Source of the DNA: Bacteroidales bacterium
GTDB taxonomy: Bacteria > Bacteroidota > Bacteroidia > Bacteroidales > JAQUTK01
Direction: 5' to 3'
Length of the DNA: 64,000 bases
Assembly: GCA_028709785.1 (NCBI GenBank)
Contig: JAQUTK010000019.1
Location: 1 to 64,000 of the forward strand
The translations under genes were made by a program, and so were the position numbers. Positions within the stretch are counted from its first letter, which is position 1. Every line of letters starts with the position of its first letter. Shown here in pieces: positions 16,583 to 25,597 of the stretch. The notes under the pieces are model-generated. The model ran no database searches. It saw only the letters and a program-made list of their open reading frames with translations, and was not told where the DNA came from.

Positions 16583-19039
16583 TTATCTGTAGTTTTCTAA
16601 TATACGTTCCAATTGAATTTCGTCCTGTACAAGTACCTGACGCGCTTTACTTCCTTCAAACGGGCCTATGATTCCGGCAGCTTCCAGCTGGTCAACAATT
16701 CGTCCGGCTCGATTATATCCGATAGAAAACTTGCGTTGAATCAGAGATGTAGAACCCTGTTGATGAATGACAAGCAAGTGAGCAGCTTCTTCAAAAAGAG
16801 GATCTTTGTCATCCAGTACGTTCTGACGTATTGTATTGGTATCATCATCAGATTCGCATTCAGGCAGATACATCGCACTGGGATAACCTGTTTGATTGCC
16901 AATAAAATCGGTCACGGACTCCACTTCAGGCGTGTCGATAAAAGCACATTGTACGCGGGTAAGTTCGCTTCCCTGAGAGAAAAGAAAATCACCTCGTCCA
17001 ATCAGCTGATTAGCACCGGGAGAGTCGAGGATGGTCCGGGAGTCAATCATGGAAGCTACCCGAAACGCCATACGTGCGGGGAAGTTTGCCTTGATTGAAC
17101 CTGTGATAATATTGGTGGAGGGTCGTTGTGTTGCAATGACCATATGAATACCTACTGCCCGGGCCAACTGAGCGATACGAGCAATTGGCATTTCCACATC
17201 TTTACCTGCTGTCATGATTAAATCACCAAATTCATCAATGATAACAACGATATAAGGCATGAATAAGTGTCCTTTCGCAGGATTAAGTTTGCGTTCAATG
17301 AATTTAGTGTTGTATTCTTTGATCGTTCTTGTTTTAGCCTTTTTCAGCAAGTCATATCGGTTGTCCATCTCTTTGGTCAGCGATTTAAGAGTCTGAACCA
17401 CTTTGGTAAAGTCTGTCACGATGGCTTCTTCAGCATCCGGCAATTTGGCAAGGAAATGGCGTTCAATGGCCGAATAAATATTAAACTCAACCTTTTTCGG
17501 ATCAACGAGTACAAATTTGAGTTGTGAAGGATGTTTCTTGTAAAGCAACGAGGTGATGATCGCATTTAGTCCGACCGACTTACCCTGACCTGTCGCACCG
17601 GCTACCAGAATGTGCGGCATCTTGCATAGATCGACCATGAAGATGTCGTTGGTTATCGTCTTACCCAGTGCCAGAGGCAGTTCGTAGTTGCTCTCCTGAA
17701 ACTTCTTGGAAAATAGAATCGAATGCATTGAAACAAGTTGCGCCTCTTTATTAGGCACTTCAATACCAATGGTACCTTTGCCGGGAATAGGGGCGATGAT
17801 TCGAATGCCCAAGGCAGACAAGCTGAGTGCAATATCGTTCTCCAGATTCTTTATTTTGGAGATACGTACACCCGGAGCAGGCACAATCTCATAGAGTGTG
17901 ATTGTCGGACCGACTGTCGCTTCGATACGTGAGATCTTTATTCCATAATTTTCCAGTGTCTCTATGATACGGAGCTTGTTGGCTTTCTGTTCCTCTGTGT
18001 CCACGAGTCTGGTCGTATCATGTTTCTTCAGCAGGTCGTTGGTCGGATATTTATATTTGGACAGATCCAGGGTGGGGTCATATTTACCCAACGCAGATCC
18101 GTCGTAACTCTCTTCATCCGGAGCCACTTCGATGGTAAAGTTATCTTCTTCCAGCAGTGGCGCATGCTTTTTCTCTATATCATCGGGTTCAGTATAGGAA
18201 TTGTCCAGTGTCTCGTCATAAATCTCTTCTTCGTCAGCCACTTCTTCCTCTTCCTCATCGAAGAGCTCTTCTTTCGGATTCTCTTCTTCCTCTTCTTCAA
18301 TGAGTTCTTCCTCTTCTTCTTCTTCTTCTGGAATGATTTCCTTCTCTGTATCCGTCTCGGCGCTAATCGGAGCAGAAGCTTCCGCTTTCAGTTTGTTGCC
18401 AATGGCCGGAATGAATGAGAAGAAACGTCTGAGAGCAGGAGTAGCTGACTGTACTGTAAAAATGCAAAAGATGGCCAGAACACCCATTACAAGAAGGAAA
18501 GTTCCCGACCAGCCAACGTAATTCCTGATAATTCTGCTGCAAACAGATCCTAGTTTTCCACCCAGGAAGAGAAATGAGTCTCCCATGAATGGCTCAAAAA
18601 AGAAACTCAGAGCGATGGATGTCCAGAGTACCCCCAAAGAGGAGAGAAGAAACCATTTGAATAGGGATGATTGTTGAATTTTCATTAGCTTCAGACTAAA
18701 CAAAAGCAGGAAAGCCAGAATAAAAAAAGCGGAGATTCCAATCCATTCATTCAAAAAAAGATGAGCCAGAAATGCTCCCTGAACACCGGCCCAGTTGCCA
18801 ATATCCTCTCTGTTTATGGCAAGTTCACTTAATGTGATATTTTCAACTTTACTTTGATCGGCTGATCCTGTAAAGAAAAATGAGGCAAAAGCAATAAAGA
18901 GATAAAACGTTATTAAAAGAATAACCAGTCCAAAGGCGAAAGCAGTACGTTCGTTTTTGAAAAAAGACGTTATCTTTGAAAAGGTGGATGGCTTTTTATC
19001 GGCACTCCCTTTTTTGGTGGAAACTTTAGTTTTGCTCAT
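16583..19039 (-). CDS. ftsK: DNA translocase FtsK/SpoIIIE
   Basis: FtsK pumps chromosome termini across the closing septum and activates dimer resolution. The 818-residue protein has four or five N-terminal transmembrane helices (to about residue 200). A strongly acidic Glu/Asp-rich linker follows (about 225-285, far shorter than in E. coli). The RecA-like motor has Walker A GATGQGKS and Walker B IVVIIDEFGDL. The C-terminal winged-helix gamma domain (SIGYNRAGRIVDQLEAAGI) reads KOPS DNA sites. It is the first gene of the ftsK-lolA-trxB operon. Confidence 0.96.
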   Translation of the reverse strand: MSKTKVSTKKGSADKKPSTFSKITSFFKNERTAFAFGLVILLITFYLFIAFASFFFTGSADQSKVENITLSELAINREDIGNWAGVQGAFLAHLFLNEWIGISAFFILAFLLLFSLKLMKIQQSSLFKWFLLSSLGVLWTSIALSFFFEPFMGDSFLFLGGKLGSVCSRIIRNYVGWSGTFLLVMGVLAIFCIFTVQSATPALRRFFSFIPAIGNKLKAEASAPISAETDTEKEIIPEEEEEEEELIEEEEEENPKEELFDEEEEEVADEEEIYDETLDNSYTEPDDIEKKHAPLLEEDNFTIEVAPDEESYDGSALGKYDPTLDLSKYKYPTNDLLKKHDTTRLVDTEEQKANKLRIIETLENYGIKISRIEATVGPTITLYEIVPAPGVRISKIKNLENDIALSLSALGIRIIAPIPGKGTIGIEVPNKEAQLVSMHSILFSKKFQESNYELPLALGKTITNDIFMVDLCKMPHILVAGATGQGKSVGLNAIITSLLYKKHPSQLKFVLVDPKKVEFNIYSAIERHFLAKLPDAEEAIVTDFTKVVQTLKSLTKEMDNRYDLLKKAKTRTIKEYNTKFIERKLNPAKGHLFMPYIVVIIDEFGDLIMTAGKDVEMPIARIAQLARAVGIHMVIATQRPSTNIITGSIKANFPARMAFRVASMIDSRTILDSPGANQLIGRGDFLFSQGSELTRVQCAFIDTPEVESVTDFIGNQTGYPSAMYLPECESDDDTNTIRQNVLDDKDPLFEEAAHLLVIHQQGSTSLIQRKFSIGYNRAGRIVDQLEAAGIIGPFEGSKARQVLVQDEIQLERILENYR

Positions 19040-19059
19040 TCTATCCGATGTTTTGTGTG

Positions 19060-19067
19060 CAAATTTA
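19060..19067 (-). promoter_or_regulatory. -7 element of ftsK promoter
   Basis: On the minus strand, TAAATTTG matches TAnnTTTG 20 bases before the ftsK ATG. No -33 TTG is apparent, so this is a weak call. Confidence 0.4.
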
Positions 19068-19142
19068 ATAAAACTCTTTATTCTCCTCTTTATTTCCGAA
19101 AAATACTTTTCAATGGTCTTTGCGAACTATTAGCTGATTCTG

Positions 19143-20846
19143 TCAGTAGCTGATATTCCACTTTTTAAACATTTCAAAATCACATTTCTTTAGTCCGGAT
19201 CTTGCTATATCGACTGCCTGATCATGGTCATCCAGAAAGAATCTCTTTTTGGGCTCAAAATGTTTGTTGGTGATTGCCAATGTACTGTCTTTATATGGTG
19301 TGTTGATTTGTCCCATATCAAGAAGCGTATGAAAGATGGCATTGGTGCTGATAGGCGATTTCTGATGCATTCTGGCATTGTTGTATATCTCAGGATACTC
19401 TGTTCGGTATTTCTCTGAAAACCACACCACCAATGGGATATACAGCTGATAAAAGGTGGGAGTAGGAGAGGCATGGAGATACCGGTTGCGAGCGTCATCA
19501 AAGAGATCTTCTCCATGATCGGAAAGATAGATCAGCGAACTGCAGCAAGATTTACTCTCAAGCATCGAGGCGAGCGAGTCAATTACGAAATCTGTATAGA
19601 GAATGCTGTTGTTATAGGCATTCAGCATTTCAGGACGATACAGTTCGGAGATACCTTTCAGGTCATCCGGCTTGTAAACAGCAAAATCCTTTGGATATCG
19701 TTCTTTGTAATTGAAGTGCGAACCATATCCGTGAATGTATATAAACAAGTCACCTTTTTCTTTGTCCAGTACTTTCTTCACATCTTCAAGTACGATCCCG
19801 TCAGGTTTGAAGCTGACATGTACCTCCTTGCTTTCGAGGTAGTAATTCTTGTACTCTTCCGCTTCATTGTAAAAATCGTCCAGGAAGGAGTGATTGGGCT
19901 GCTGATTTGAAAAAGCATACGTTTTGAATCCAGCTTCTTTAAAAGCGGAAATGACGCTTTTCTGCTTATATATCACATCAAAGTTTTCAGCACATGCTGC
20001 GGAGAGAATAATTGGTACGCTCTTGTGTGTTACATTGGCTTGAGTAAGCACGTCTGTAAAATGAATCAATCCATTTCGTTTGGCTAGTCTTGGCGTTGTG
20101 TTCAACCGGTTGTTATACAATCCCCAGCTGATAGCCCGGGATGTCTCTCCAACCATTAAAATAATGATCTCTCTATCTTTTGAATGAGAGATTCTGGTTG
20201 CCTGAAAAGAGAAAGTTCTCGCATTCTCAGCATGATTCAGCGTCTTATACCATTTATTAAATGCAAAATACTGGTTATATATGATATTTGCAGGATAAAT
20301 GTCTTCATGAAACTCGAAGCTGTGATAATTGGATACAGGGATCAGCGCGATGCCCCATCCTCCCAAAAACAACACAATTCCGGCAGCTACACTTCTTAAA
20401 CGAAAACGTTTGGATAGTATCTCTTGTAACTTGATTGAATAGGTCGCCAAAAAGAACGCGGGAACATATAGAAGCAGAGATCCTGCAACCGGTATCCAAA
20501 TGTTACTCATCAGTTCGCCGGCTTCTGTCGGATTGGTCGTTGTTAGGTTGAGAAACATATCCACCGCAATGATGGAGTTCCCAAACAGGTAAAGCAAAAC
20601 CAGCTGAAAAGCATCCAGCAGAAACTTGATAAACAAGACCCAAAACATGACTCCCGGTCTTTTAAAGACTGAAAAGAGAATGGCGAAGGAGCCAAGAGGT
20701 ATCATCAGAGAAGCCATCCGTATGGTTATGGGATACGGCTCTGTGAAAAACAGAATGTAATTGGGTATCAGCTCAAGGAGAACAAATACGGCAAACAGGT
20801 GCTCCTGTTTGGAAAACCATTGGATGATTCGTTTATCTAATTTCAT
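19143..20846 (-). CDS. phosphoethanolamine transferase (EptA-like, sulfatase fold)
   Basis: The 567-residue inner-membrane protein has five N-terminal transmembrane helices (to about residue 175) and a periplasmic alkaline-phosphatase/sulfatase-fold domain. The nucleophile motif is VGETSRA and the metal motif YLSDHGEDLFDD. EptA-type enzymes move phosphoethanolamine from phosphatidylethanolamine to lipid A or other glycans, which can alter sensitivity to cationic peptides. The actual acceptor is not shown by the sequence. The start at 20846 is chosen over a TTATATTC-type upstream extension because the helix begins just after it. Confidence 0.85.
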   Translation of the reverse strand: MKLDKRIIQWFSKQEHLFAVFVLLELIPNYILFFTEPYPITIRMASLMIPLGSFAILFSVFKRPGVMFWVLFIKFLLDAFQLVLLYLFGNSIIAVDMFLNLTTTNPTEAGELMSNIWIPVAGSLLLYVPAFFLATYSIKLQEILSKRFRLRSVAAGIVLFLGGWGIALIPVSNYHSFEFHEDIYPANIIYNQYFAFNKWYKTLNHAENARTFSFQATRISHSKDREIIILMVGETSRAISWGLYNNRLNTTPRLAKRNGLIHFTDVLTQANVTHKSVPIILSAACAENFDVIYKQKSVISAFKEAGFKTYAFSNQQPNHSFLDDFYNEAEEYKNYYLESKEVHVSFKPDGIVLEDVKKVLDKEKGDLFIYIHGYGSHFNYKERYPKDFAVYKPDDLKGISELYRPEMLNAYNNSILYTDFVIDSLASMLESKSCCSSLIYLSDHGEDLFDDARNRYLHASPTPTFYQLYIPLVVWFSEKYRTEYPEIYNNARMHQKSPISTNAIFHTLLDMGQINTPYKDSTLAITNKHFEPKKRFFLDDHDQAVDIARSGLKKCDFEMFKKWNISY

Positions 20847-20875
20847 GAATTGTGAATACAAAAGCAATCAGTCTG

Positions 20876-20883
20876 CAAAGGTA
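20876..20883 (-). promoter_or_regulatory. -7 element upstream of the phosphoethanolamine transferase
   Basis: On the minus strand, TACCTTTG matches the consensus 30 bases before the start. It lies between the DUF5009 gene stop and this gene, so the transferase may be transcribed on its own. Confidence 0.5.
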
Positions 20884-20902
20884 TAAATATATAATGAAAG
20901 AA

Positions 20903-22021
20903 TTAACATCTTAGAAATATCTTGTTCTTATACATCAGGTAAAGAATTCCGACCGGAATCAACTGATTAGCAAGCGTGATTATGAGCGGATAGTAAGTAC
21001 CGGTGTACTGTTCCAATCCGTACAAAAGTGGGCGTGTGATATCATTAAAATGGAGGAAGTGTGCAAACAAATAGGCAGCGATAGAGTTTGTTCCCCAGAT
21101 CTTGAGCCAATTCAGATAGCGGGTCTTGCCCCACATCTCACAAACGCCGAAAAAGAATGCAAGCAACAGCGTACTGATTCCGCTCGTTACAAGCACCATC
21201 GAACTGGTCCAGATCTTTTTGATGACAGGCATCTGAAATCCCCATAGATATCCGCAGACGATCATGGAAATACCGAAGATAAGGAGCCATTTCATCCGGA
21301 TCCCCATGCTCTTATCCATTCTGAGTATCTTACCGGCAAAGACTCCGGTCATCACGGTAGCAATAAAATTCAGACTGCTTAGTATCCATGTGTAGTTATA
21401 CCACGGTGCAAATGTCCATGTTCCATCCGGATTGGAAGAGACTCCGTCGCGGAAGCAACCGAGAACAGCACGGTCAATCAGTTCGGCGAGGTTGCCTTCT
21501 TTACTGAAGTCGCCATGGCCGACAAAAGTCAGGAGTGCCCAATAGATCAGTAGTAACGCAGCTGTCACAATGATTTGAACCTTGTTTGACAGGTACAGGA
21601 TAAACAGGGCGGAAAAGAGATATCCAATCGCGATGGATTGCAGGGTATTACTGAATAGACGGATGTTATCGAAGTTGAGATCCAGGAAATTTCCCTGAAC
21701 CATACCACCAAAGATGTACAATAGAATGACTCGTTTGATGATTCGTTTGAAAGTCTCTTTTTTATCTCCGTCAATATATTTTGAAAGAGCAAAAGGCATG
21801 GACAATCCTGCCGTAAAAAGGAAGAGAGGCATAATCATGTCCCAGGCTACCAGTCCTTCCCAGTCCACATGACCTAGCTGACGTTGAAATCCCTCGCCCA
21901 AAAGGCCATTTGTAACATGAATGAAAGTACCCAGAACCGGTCCAAGAAAGGTCAGTACGAAAATGTCCATACCTCGCAAAATGTCGATCGAAGCAACACG
22001 TGTGTTAGTTTTTGTTTTCAT
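20903..22021 (-). CDS. DUF5009 / HGSNAT-like membrane acyltransferase
   Basis: The 372-residue protein begins RVASIDILRGMDIFVLTFL, the N-terminal signature of the DUF5009/NagX family related to heparan-alpha-glucosaminide N-acetyltransferase. It then shows about ten transmembrane helices and the conserved WGTNSIAAYLFAHF segment near the end. Such proteins are thought to pass acetyl groups across the inner membrane to sugars. I chose the ATG at 22021; the codon six bases earlier is TTG. It follows dnaX by 23 bases. Confidence 0.85.
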   Translation of the reverse strand: MKTKTNTRVASIDILRGMDIFVLTFLGPVLGTFIHVTNGLLGEGFQRQLGHVDWEGLVAWDMIMPLFLFTAGLSMPFALSKYIDGDKKETFKRIIKRVILLYIFGGMVQGNFLDLNFDNIRLFSNTLQSIAIGYLFSALFILYLSNKVQIIVTAALLLIYWALLTFVGHGDFSKEGNLAELIDRAVLGCFRDGVSSNPDGTWTFAPWYNYTWILSSLNFIATVMTGVFAGKILRMDKSMGIRMKWLLIFGISMIVCGYLWGFQMPVIKKIWTSSMVLVTSGISTLLLAFFFGVCEMWGKTRYLNWLKIWGTNSIAAYLFAHFLHFNDITRPLLYGLEQYTGTYYPLIITLANQLIPVGILYLMYKNKIFLRC

Positions 22022-22044
22022 AGTCAATGATGATATCTAAGGGT

Positions 22045-23832
22045 TTAATAAAGTCGCAATTTGAAACGGTCACAGAGTTTTACAAGCGCCTCGTTATTCT
22101 GCAACAGATATTCGAATTTTTCTTTTTGCGTAAAGATCTTCTGATCATCTGAGAGCTCCTTCCTTTCGATGTGCAAGATAATCTGATCGTTGCTCAGCTT
22201 CTCTCTCAGAAACTGACAGATTGAACTGTTGTGTTCCTGGATCAACTTCTCGTCGATCTGGTTATAAAGAGTGAGCACAACCGTATTATTTGCTTCAGCC
22301 ACAGGAATAAACTCTTTCATCACCTCACTCAGATGATACTCTTCCGGTTTATCAGAGACATACTCTCTCCATGCAAATTCCAGGTCGGCTTGCGTATACG
22401 ATTTTTTCCTAACAGTCTGTGTCGCTTGTGAGTCGTTGCCCTCATTCGGATCAACTCCTTTCGCTCTGGAAGCTCTTAACGATATCGTTGTGATTTTGGG
22501 AAGATCCTTCTTGGGCTGTTGCACCCTGTTTTGGGTAGGAAACGGTGCAACCGGAGGTGCTTCCTGAGGCTGAGTAATGCTGGTAGCTTGTGATGCCTGA
22601 TTAATTTCCCCTTTCGGAGCAGTTTTCTGTTCGGCAGTTTTCTGAACGGGAGCAGGGCGAACATGAACAGCCGATTCTGCTGCTTGAGAGAAAATCGGTT
22701 CAATCGGTCGGTATTCCTTACCGGTTACTTTTTTTTTTTCTTCCCCCAGTTGGCTGAGGCGAATGAGAGTCAGTTCGACAAGTAGTCGTTTGTTGCGGCT
22801 CTGTTTGTACTGCATGTCGCATTCGTTGCAGATTTCTATGGCAGCAAACAGGAAGGCGTCGCTGCATAGCTTTGCCTGTTCCATGTAACGGGCCTTGATG
22901 GCGTCTGAACAATCCAGAAGTTTCAAAGTAAAGGCATCATGCGCTACCAACAGATCTCTGAAATGCGATGCCAGTCCCCCGATGAAATGTTGAGCATCAA
23001 ATCCTTTGTTGAGAATCTCATCAAAAATAATCATACATTCTCCCACTTTGTGTGCCAGGAAAAGATCAGTCATCCGGAAATAATAATCAAAATCAAGCAC
23101 ATTCAGGTTTTGGATGACTTGTTCATATGTGATTTTCCCTCCGGTGAAAGAGGCCAGTTGGTCAAAGATAGAAAGCGCGTCGCGCATTCCTCCGTCGGCT
23201 TTTTGGGCAATGACACTCAGTGCTTCAGGATCTGCAGATATCTGTTCCTGTTCAGCTACATACTGAAGGTGCTCAACGATGTCTTTCTGTGTGATACGAT
23301 TGAAATCGTATGTCTGACAACGGGAAAGAATGGTCGGCAGAATCTTATATTTTTCAGTCGTAGCCAGAATGAAAATGGTGTGTGCAGGTGGCTCTTCCAG
23401 GGTTTTGAGAAACGCGTTAAACGCACTCTGCGAGAGCATGTGCACCTCGTCAATGATATAGACCTTGTATTTTCCCACTTGTGGCGGTATGCGCACCTGA
23501 TCGGTCAGCGTACGGATATCGTCCACGGAGTTATTGGAAGCGGCATCCAGTTCATGGATATTATAGGAACGCTGCTCGTTAAAAGCCAGGCAGGACTCAC
23601 ATTCATTGCACGCTTCGTGCTCTTTAGTCGGGTGCAGACAGTTGATCGTTTTTGCGAAGATGCGGGCGCAGGTCGTTTTACCTACCCCTCTCGGACCACA
23701 GAACAGATAGGCATGTGCCAACTTGTTGCTGACAATCGCATTCTTGAGGGTGGTCGTAAGTGCATGCTGACCAATAACCGAACGAAAAGTGGCCGGTCTG
23801 TATTTACGGGCGGAGACGATATATTCTTCCAT
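22045..23832 (-). CDS. dnaX: DNA polymerase III subunit gamma/tau
   Basis: DnaX is the motor of the clamp loader that places beta clamps at primer ends. The 595-residue protein starts MEEYIVSARKYRPATF. It has Walker A GPRGVGKTTCARIFAKT, the C4 zinc module (CNECESCLAF region), the Walker B-type VYIIDEVHMLS and the SRC sensor (LSRCQTYDF). The C-terminal third is Pro/Gln-rich then helical, as in tau. No -AAAAAAG- slippery site for a gamma form stood out beyond a poly-T stretch at 22729-22737 (A-run in the mRNA), which could allow slippage. Confidence 0.96.
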   Translation of the reverse strand: MEEYIVSARKYRPATFRSVIGQHALTTTLKNAIVSNKLAHAYLFCGPRGVGKTTCARIFAKTINCLHPTKEHEACNECESCLAFNEQRSYNIHELDAASNNSVDDIRTLTDQVRIPPQVGKYKVYIIDEVHMLSQSAFNAFLKTLEEPPAHTIFILATTEKYKILPTILSRCQTYDFNRITQKDIVEHLQYVAEQEQISADPEALSVIAQKADGGMRDALSIFDQLASFTGGKITYEQVIQNLNVLDFDYYFRMTDLFLAHKVGECMIIFDEILNKGFDAQHFIGGLASHFRDLLVAHDAFTLKLLDCSDAIKARYMEQAKLCSDAFLFAAIEICNECDMQYKQSRNKRLLVELTLIRLSQLGEEKKKVTGKEYRPIEPIFSQAAESAVHVRPAPVQKTAEQKTAPKGEINQASQATSITQPQEAPPVAPFPTQNRVQQPKKDLPKITTISLRASRAKGVDPNEGNDSQATQTVRKKSYTQADLEFAWREYVSDKPEEYHLSEVMKEFIPVAEANNTVVLTLYNQIDEKLIQEHNSSICQFLREKLSNDQIILHIERKELSDDQKIFTQKEKFEYLLQNNEALVKLCDRFKLRLY

Positions 23833-23865
23833 GTAATGAGTCTGACATTGAATATGAAACAAGGA

Positions 23866-23873
23866 CAAATATA
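23866..23873 (-). promoter_or_regulatory. -7 element of dnaX promoter
   Basis: On the minus strand, TATATTTG matches the consensus 34 bases before the dnaX start, back to back with the divIC promoter. The -33 region is not recognisable. Confidence 0.5.
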
Positions 23874-23895
23874 GACAATATTTTCTTCTTACTTC

Positions 23896-23926
23896 TTTGT
23901 TTGCGCAAATAAAGTTACTACTTTTG
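23896..23926 (+). promoter_or_regulatory. promoter of the divIC/ftsB-like gene
   Basis: TTTG (23896-23899) and TACTTTTG (23919-23926) are spaced by 19 bases. The predicted start near 23933 gives a short leader to the ATG at 23947. Confidence 0.7.
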
Positions 23927-23946
23927 CGGAAACAGTTGTTATACAG

Positions 23947-24246
23947 ATGTCAAAGCTTCTTCTTATTTGGGATTTTCTTCATACGCACGTGAACAAGTAT
24001 ATTCTTGTGATCGGCGTATTCATCTTTTATATCCTTTTTTTAGATGAAAACAGTTTGATGCATCGAATGCGCTTAACCGCTCAACAACGGGAACTGAAAA
24101 AAGAGATAAAATATTACAGGGATAAGATCGATCAAGACGCCAAGAAGCTGGAAGAATTGCACTCCAGTGATGAGAATCTGGAGAAATTCGCCCGTGAACA
24201 GTATCTGATGAAACAGCCTGACGAAGAGATTTTTATTATCAAGTAA
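23947..24246 (+). CDS. septum formation initiator, FtsB/DivIC family
   Basis: The 99-residue protein has a short cytosolic N-terminus, one transmembrane helix (about residues 18-33) and a periplasmic coiled coil (about 42-75). It ends in the DivIC motif EKFAREQYLMKQPDEEIFII. Family members link FtsL and FtsQ/DivIB at the division site. It is followed one base later by a small membrane protein gene. Confidence 0.9.
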   Translation: MSKLLLIWDFLHTHVNKYILVIGVFIFYILFLDENSLMHRMRLTAQQRELKKEIKYYRDKIDQDAKKLEELHSSDENLEKFAREQYLMKQPDEEIFIIK

Positions 24247-24247
24247 G

Positions 24248-24574
24248 ATGAATAAAAAAACAAAGAACCTCCTTTTTATTGTGGGCGCTGTTTTGGTAGT
24301 TGTTGCTACAATAGCCTATTTTTTTCAATATCCTTACGCTCCTTATGGAATGGCCTTTGGTTCAGCAGCCATTGCCGTTGTTCGTTTGTCTTCCCCCTAT
24401 CAAGGCACAAACACACGTATCAAACGGCTTGTGAAGTTCCAGCTGTTCTCTTCCATTCTACTGGTTGCTTCATCGTGTTTTATGTTCAGGCACAGTTATG
24501 AGTGGCTCGTTTGTCTGCTGGTAGCCACTGTTCTTGAAACCTATGCGGCCTTTGTGATGCCGGAGGAAAAATAA
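24248..24574 (+). CDS. small membrane protein of unknown function
   Basis: The 108-residue protein has about three or four transmembrane helices (residues 8-26, 33-47, 61-78, 83-101) and a basic loop KRLVKF. It starts one base after the divIC-like stop, so it is translated from the same mRNA. I do not recognise a named domain. Its position suggests an envelope or division-linked role, which is inference only. Confidence 0.8.
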   Translation: MNKKTKNLLFIVGAVLVVVATIAYFFQYPYAPYGMAFGSAAIAVVRLSSPYQGTNTRIKRLVKFQLFSSILLVASSCFMFRHSYEWLVCLLVATVLETYAAFVMPEEK

Positions 24575-24575
24575 A

Positions 24576-24612
24576 AAACGCGCTCTCTTTTCAGAGGCGC
24601 GTTTCTTTTTTC
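24576..24612. terminator. bidirectional terminator
   Basis: AAACGCGC (24576-24583) pairs with GCGCGTTT (24597-24604), with further pairing inside, followed by CTTTTTT. It separates the rightward divIC unit from the leftward ompH-like gene. Confidence 0.85.
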
Positions 24613-24623
24613 GTTGTTCGGGA

Positions 24624-25232
24624 TTATTTCTTCTTTACATACCTTTCGTTCAACATCTCAATGACCTCTTTGGTAATGTCATACTTCTCATCCGAATAAA
24701 GTATGTTGTCGTTAAACGTGTTGCTTAAGATGATCTGATACGGATTCTCTTTGTTGTATGTTTTCAGGAAACTGTACACAGAATCGCGCAGCTGCTCATT
24801 CATAGACGATTGTTCCTGAGTAATCTCTGACGAAAGACGTTGCTCTAACTCCTGCAATTCGCTTTGTTTCTTTCTCAGACGATTTTCTTCAGACTGAGCT
24901 CTTTCCTGAGAGAGGAATGCGTTGTTTTGCAATTTACGTTGGAATTCGCCCAATTCGCCTTCCAGTTCTTTTCCTTTCTGGTTGAGCGTAGCCATCGAAC
25001 TTTCTCTTTTGCGGAGCAATTGTTCGTTCATCTCTTTTGAGAAATTGTAATGAAGTAAGAGTGAGTCGACATTAATGTAAGCAATAGGCAATGTTCCGAC
25101 GTTGGTCTGCAAACTGTCATTATGCCTTGCAATGGAAACACCGGGCACCTGTTTGTCGCTGAACTGAAGGATGAATAGGACAATAACAGCGGCAGCTAAA
25201 ATGCCTTCAATAATAAAGTGAACATTTTTCAT
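24624..25232 (-). CDS. OmpH/Skp-family protein
   Basis: The 202-residue protein has one N-terminal hydrophobic segment (about residues 7-23) acting as signal or anchor. A beta strand IAYINVDSLLLHY follows, then a long coiled coil (about 70-150) and a C-terminal strand region. This is the OmpH/Skp layout: a trimeric periplasmic chaperone that holds outer-membrane proteins. The anchor has no cleavage site that I can place with certainty, so it may stay bound to the inner membrane. Confidence 0.85.
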   Translation of the reverse strand: MKNVHFIIEGILAAAVIVLFILQFSDKQVPGVSIARHNDSLQTNVGTLPIAYINVDSLLLHYNFSKEMNEQLLRKRESSMATLNQKGKELEGELGEFQRKLQNNAFLSQERAQSEENRLRKKQSELQELEQRLSSEITQEQSSMNEQLRDSVYSFLKTYNKENPYQIILSNTFNDNILYSDEKYDITKEVIEMLNERYVKKK

Positions 25233-25271
25233 TGTAGAATATGTTTATTCCTTGATAAATAATAGGGTGAT

Positions 25272-25466
25272 TTACATGTTACGACCGGCTTTCCGTGCTT
25301 CCAGGTCTTGAGCCCTCGCACAATGAATGCCTTTTTTTCGAAGCGCCTTGTTTCCGTCAATGTGAAGATCAGGAAACTTTCCCCCTTTTACAAAGAGGAT
25401 TCTTATACCCAGCAACACCATTGCGCATGCAATAATTATAAGTGATATGACTAATGTATAAATCAT
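25272..25466 (-). CDS. small single-helix membrane protein of unknown function
   Basis: The 64-residue protein begins MIYTLVISLIIIACAMVLLG (one transmembrane helix). Its conserved-looking soluble tail reads KFPDLHIDGNKALRKKGIHCARAQD, with one cysteine. I recall tails of this type (FP..HI.GNKALR..GI.CA..QD) on short proteins across Bacteroidales, but no function. The start at 25466 is chosen because it opens the helix; the longer ORF passes through the promoter. It precedes the ompH-like gene. Confidence 0.75.
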   Translation of the reverse strand: MIYTLVISLIIIACAMVLLGIRILFVKGGKFPDLHIDGNKALRKKGIHCARAQDLEARKAGRNM

Positions 25467-25485
25467 TTTTGCTACTTTTGTCCGA

Positions 25486-25493
25486 CAAAGATA
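25486..25493 (-). promoter_or_regulatory. -7 element upstream of the small membrane protein gene
   Basis: On the minus strand, TATCTTTG matches the consensus 20 bases before the start at 25466. No -33 element is visible at the usual spacing. Confidence 0.45.
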
Positions 25494-25597
25494 GTCCAAT
25501 ACTTTGAATAATATCTTTTTATCGCATCAAAATCTGATAGAATCGAAATGCGTTTTTGCTCTTTTAACTTTCTGAATATAAATACAAGAGAATTCGA

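Noticed and set aside
22939-23874. 311-codon ORF antisense to dnaX
   Set aside because: It lies fully opposite a clear dnaX reading frame and shows no recognisable motif.
25473-25480. TACTTTTG on the plus strand as the pepD promoter
   Set aside because: It has no -33 element and lies ~120 bases from pepD, overlapping a minus-strand -7 box, so I could not support it.
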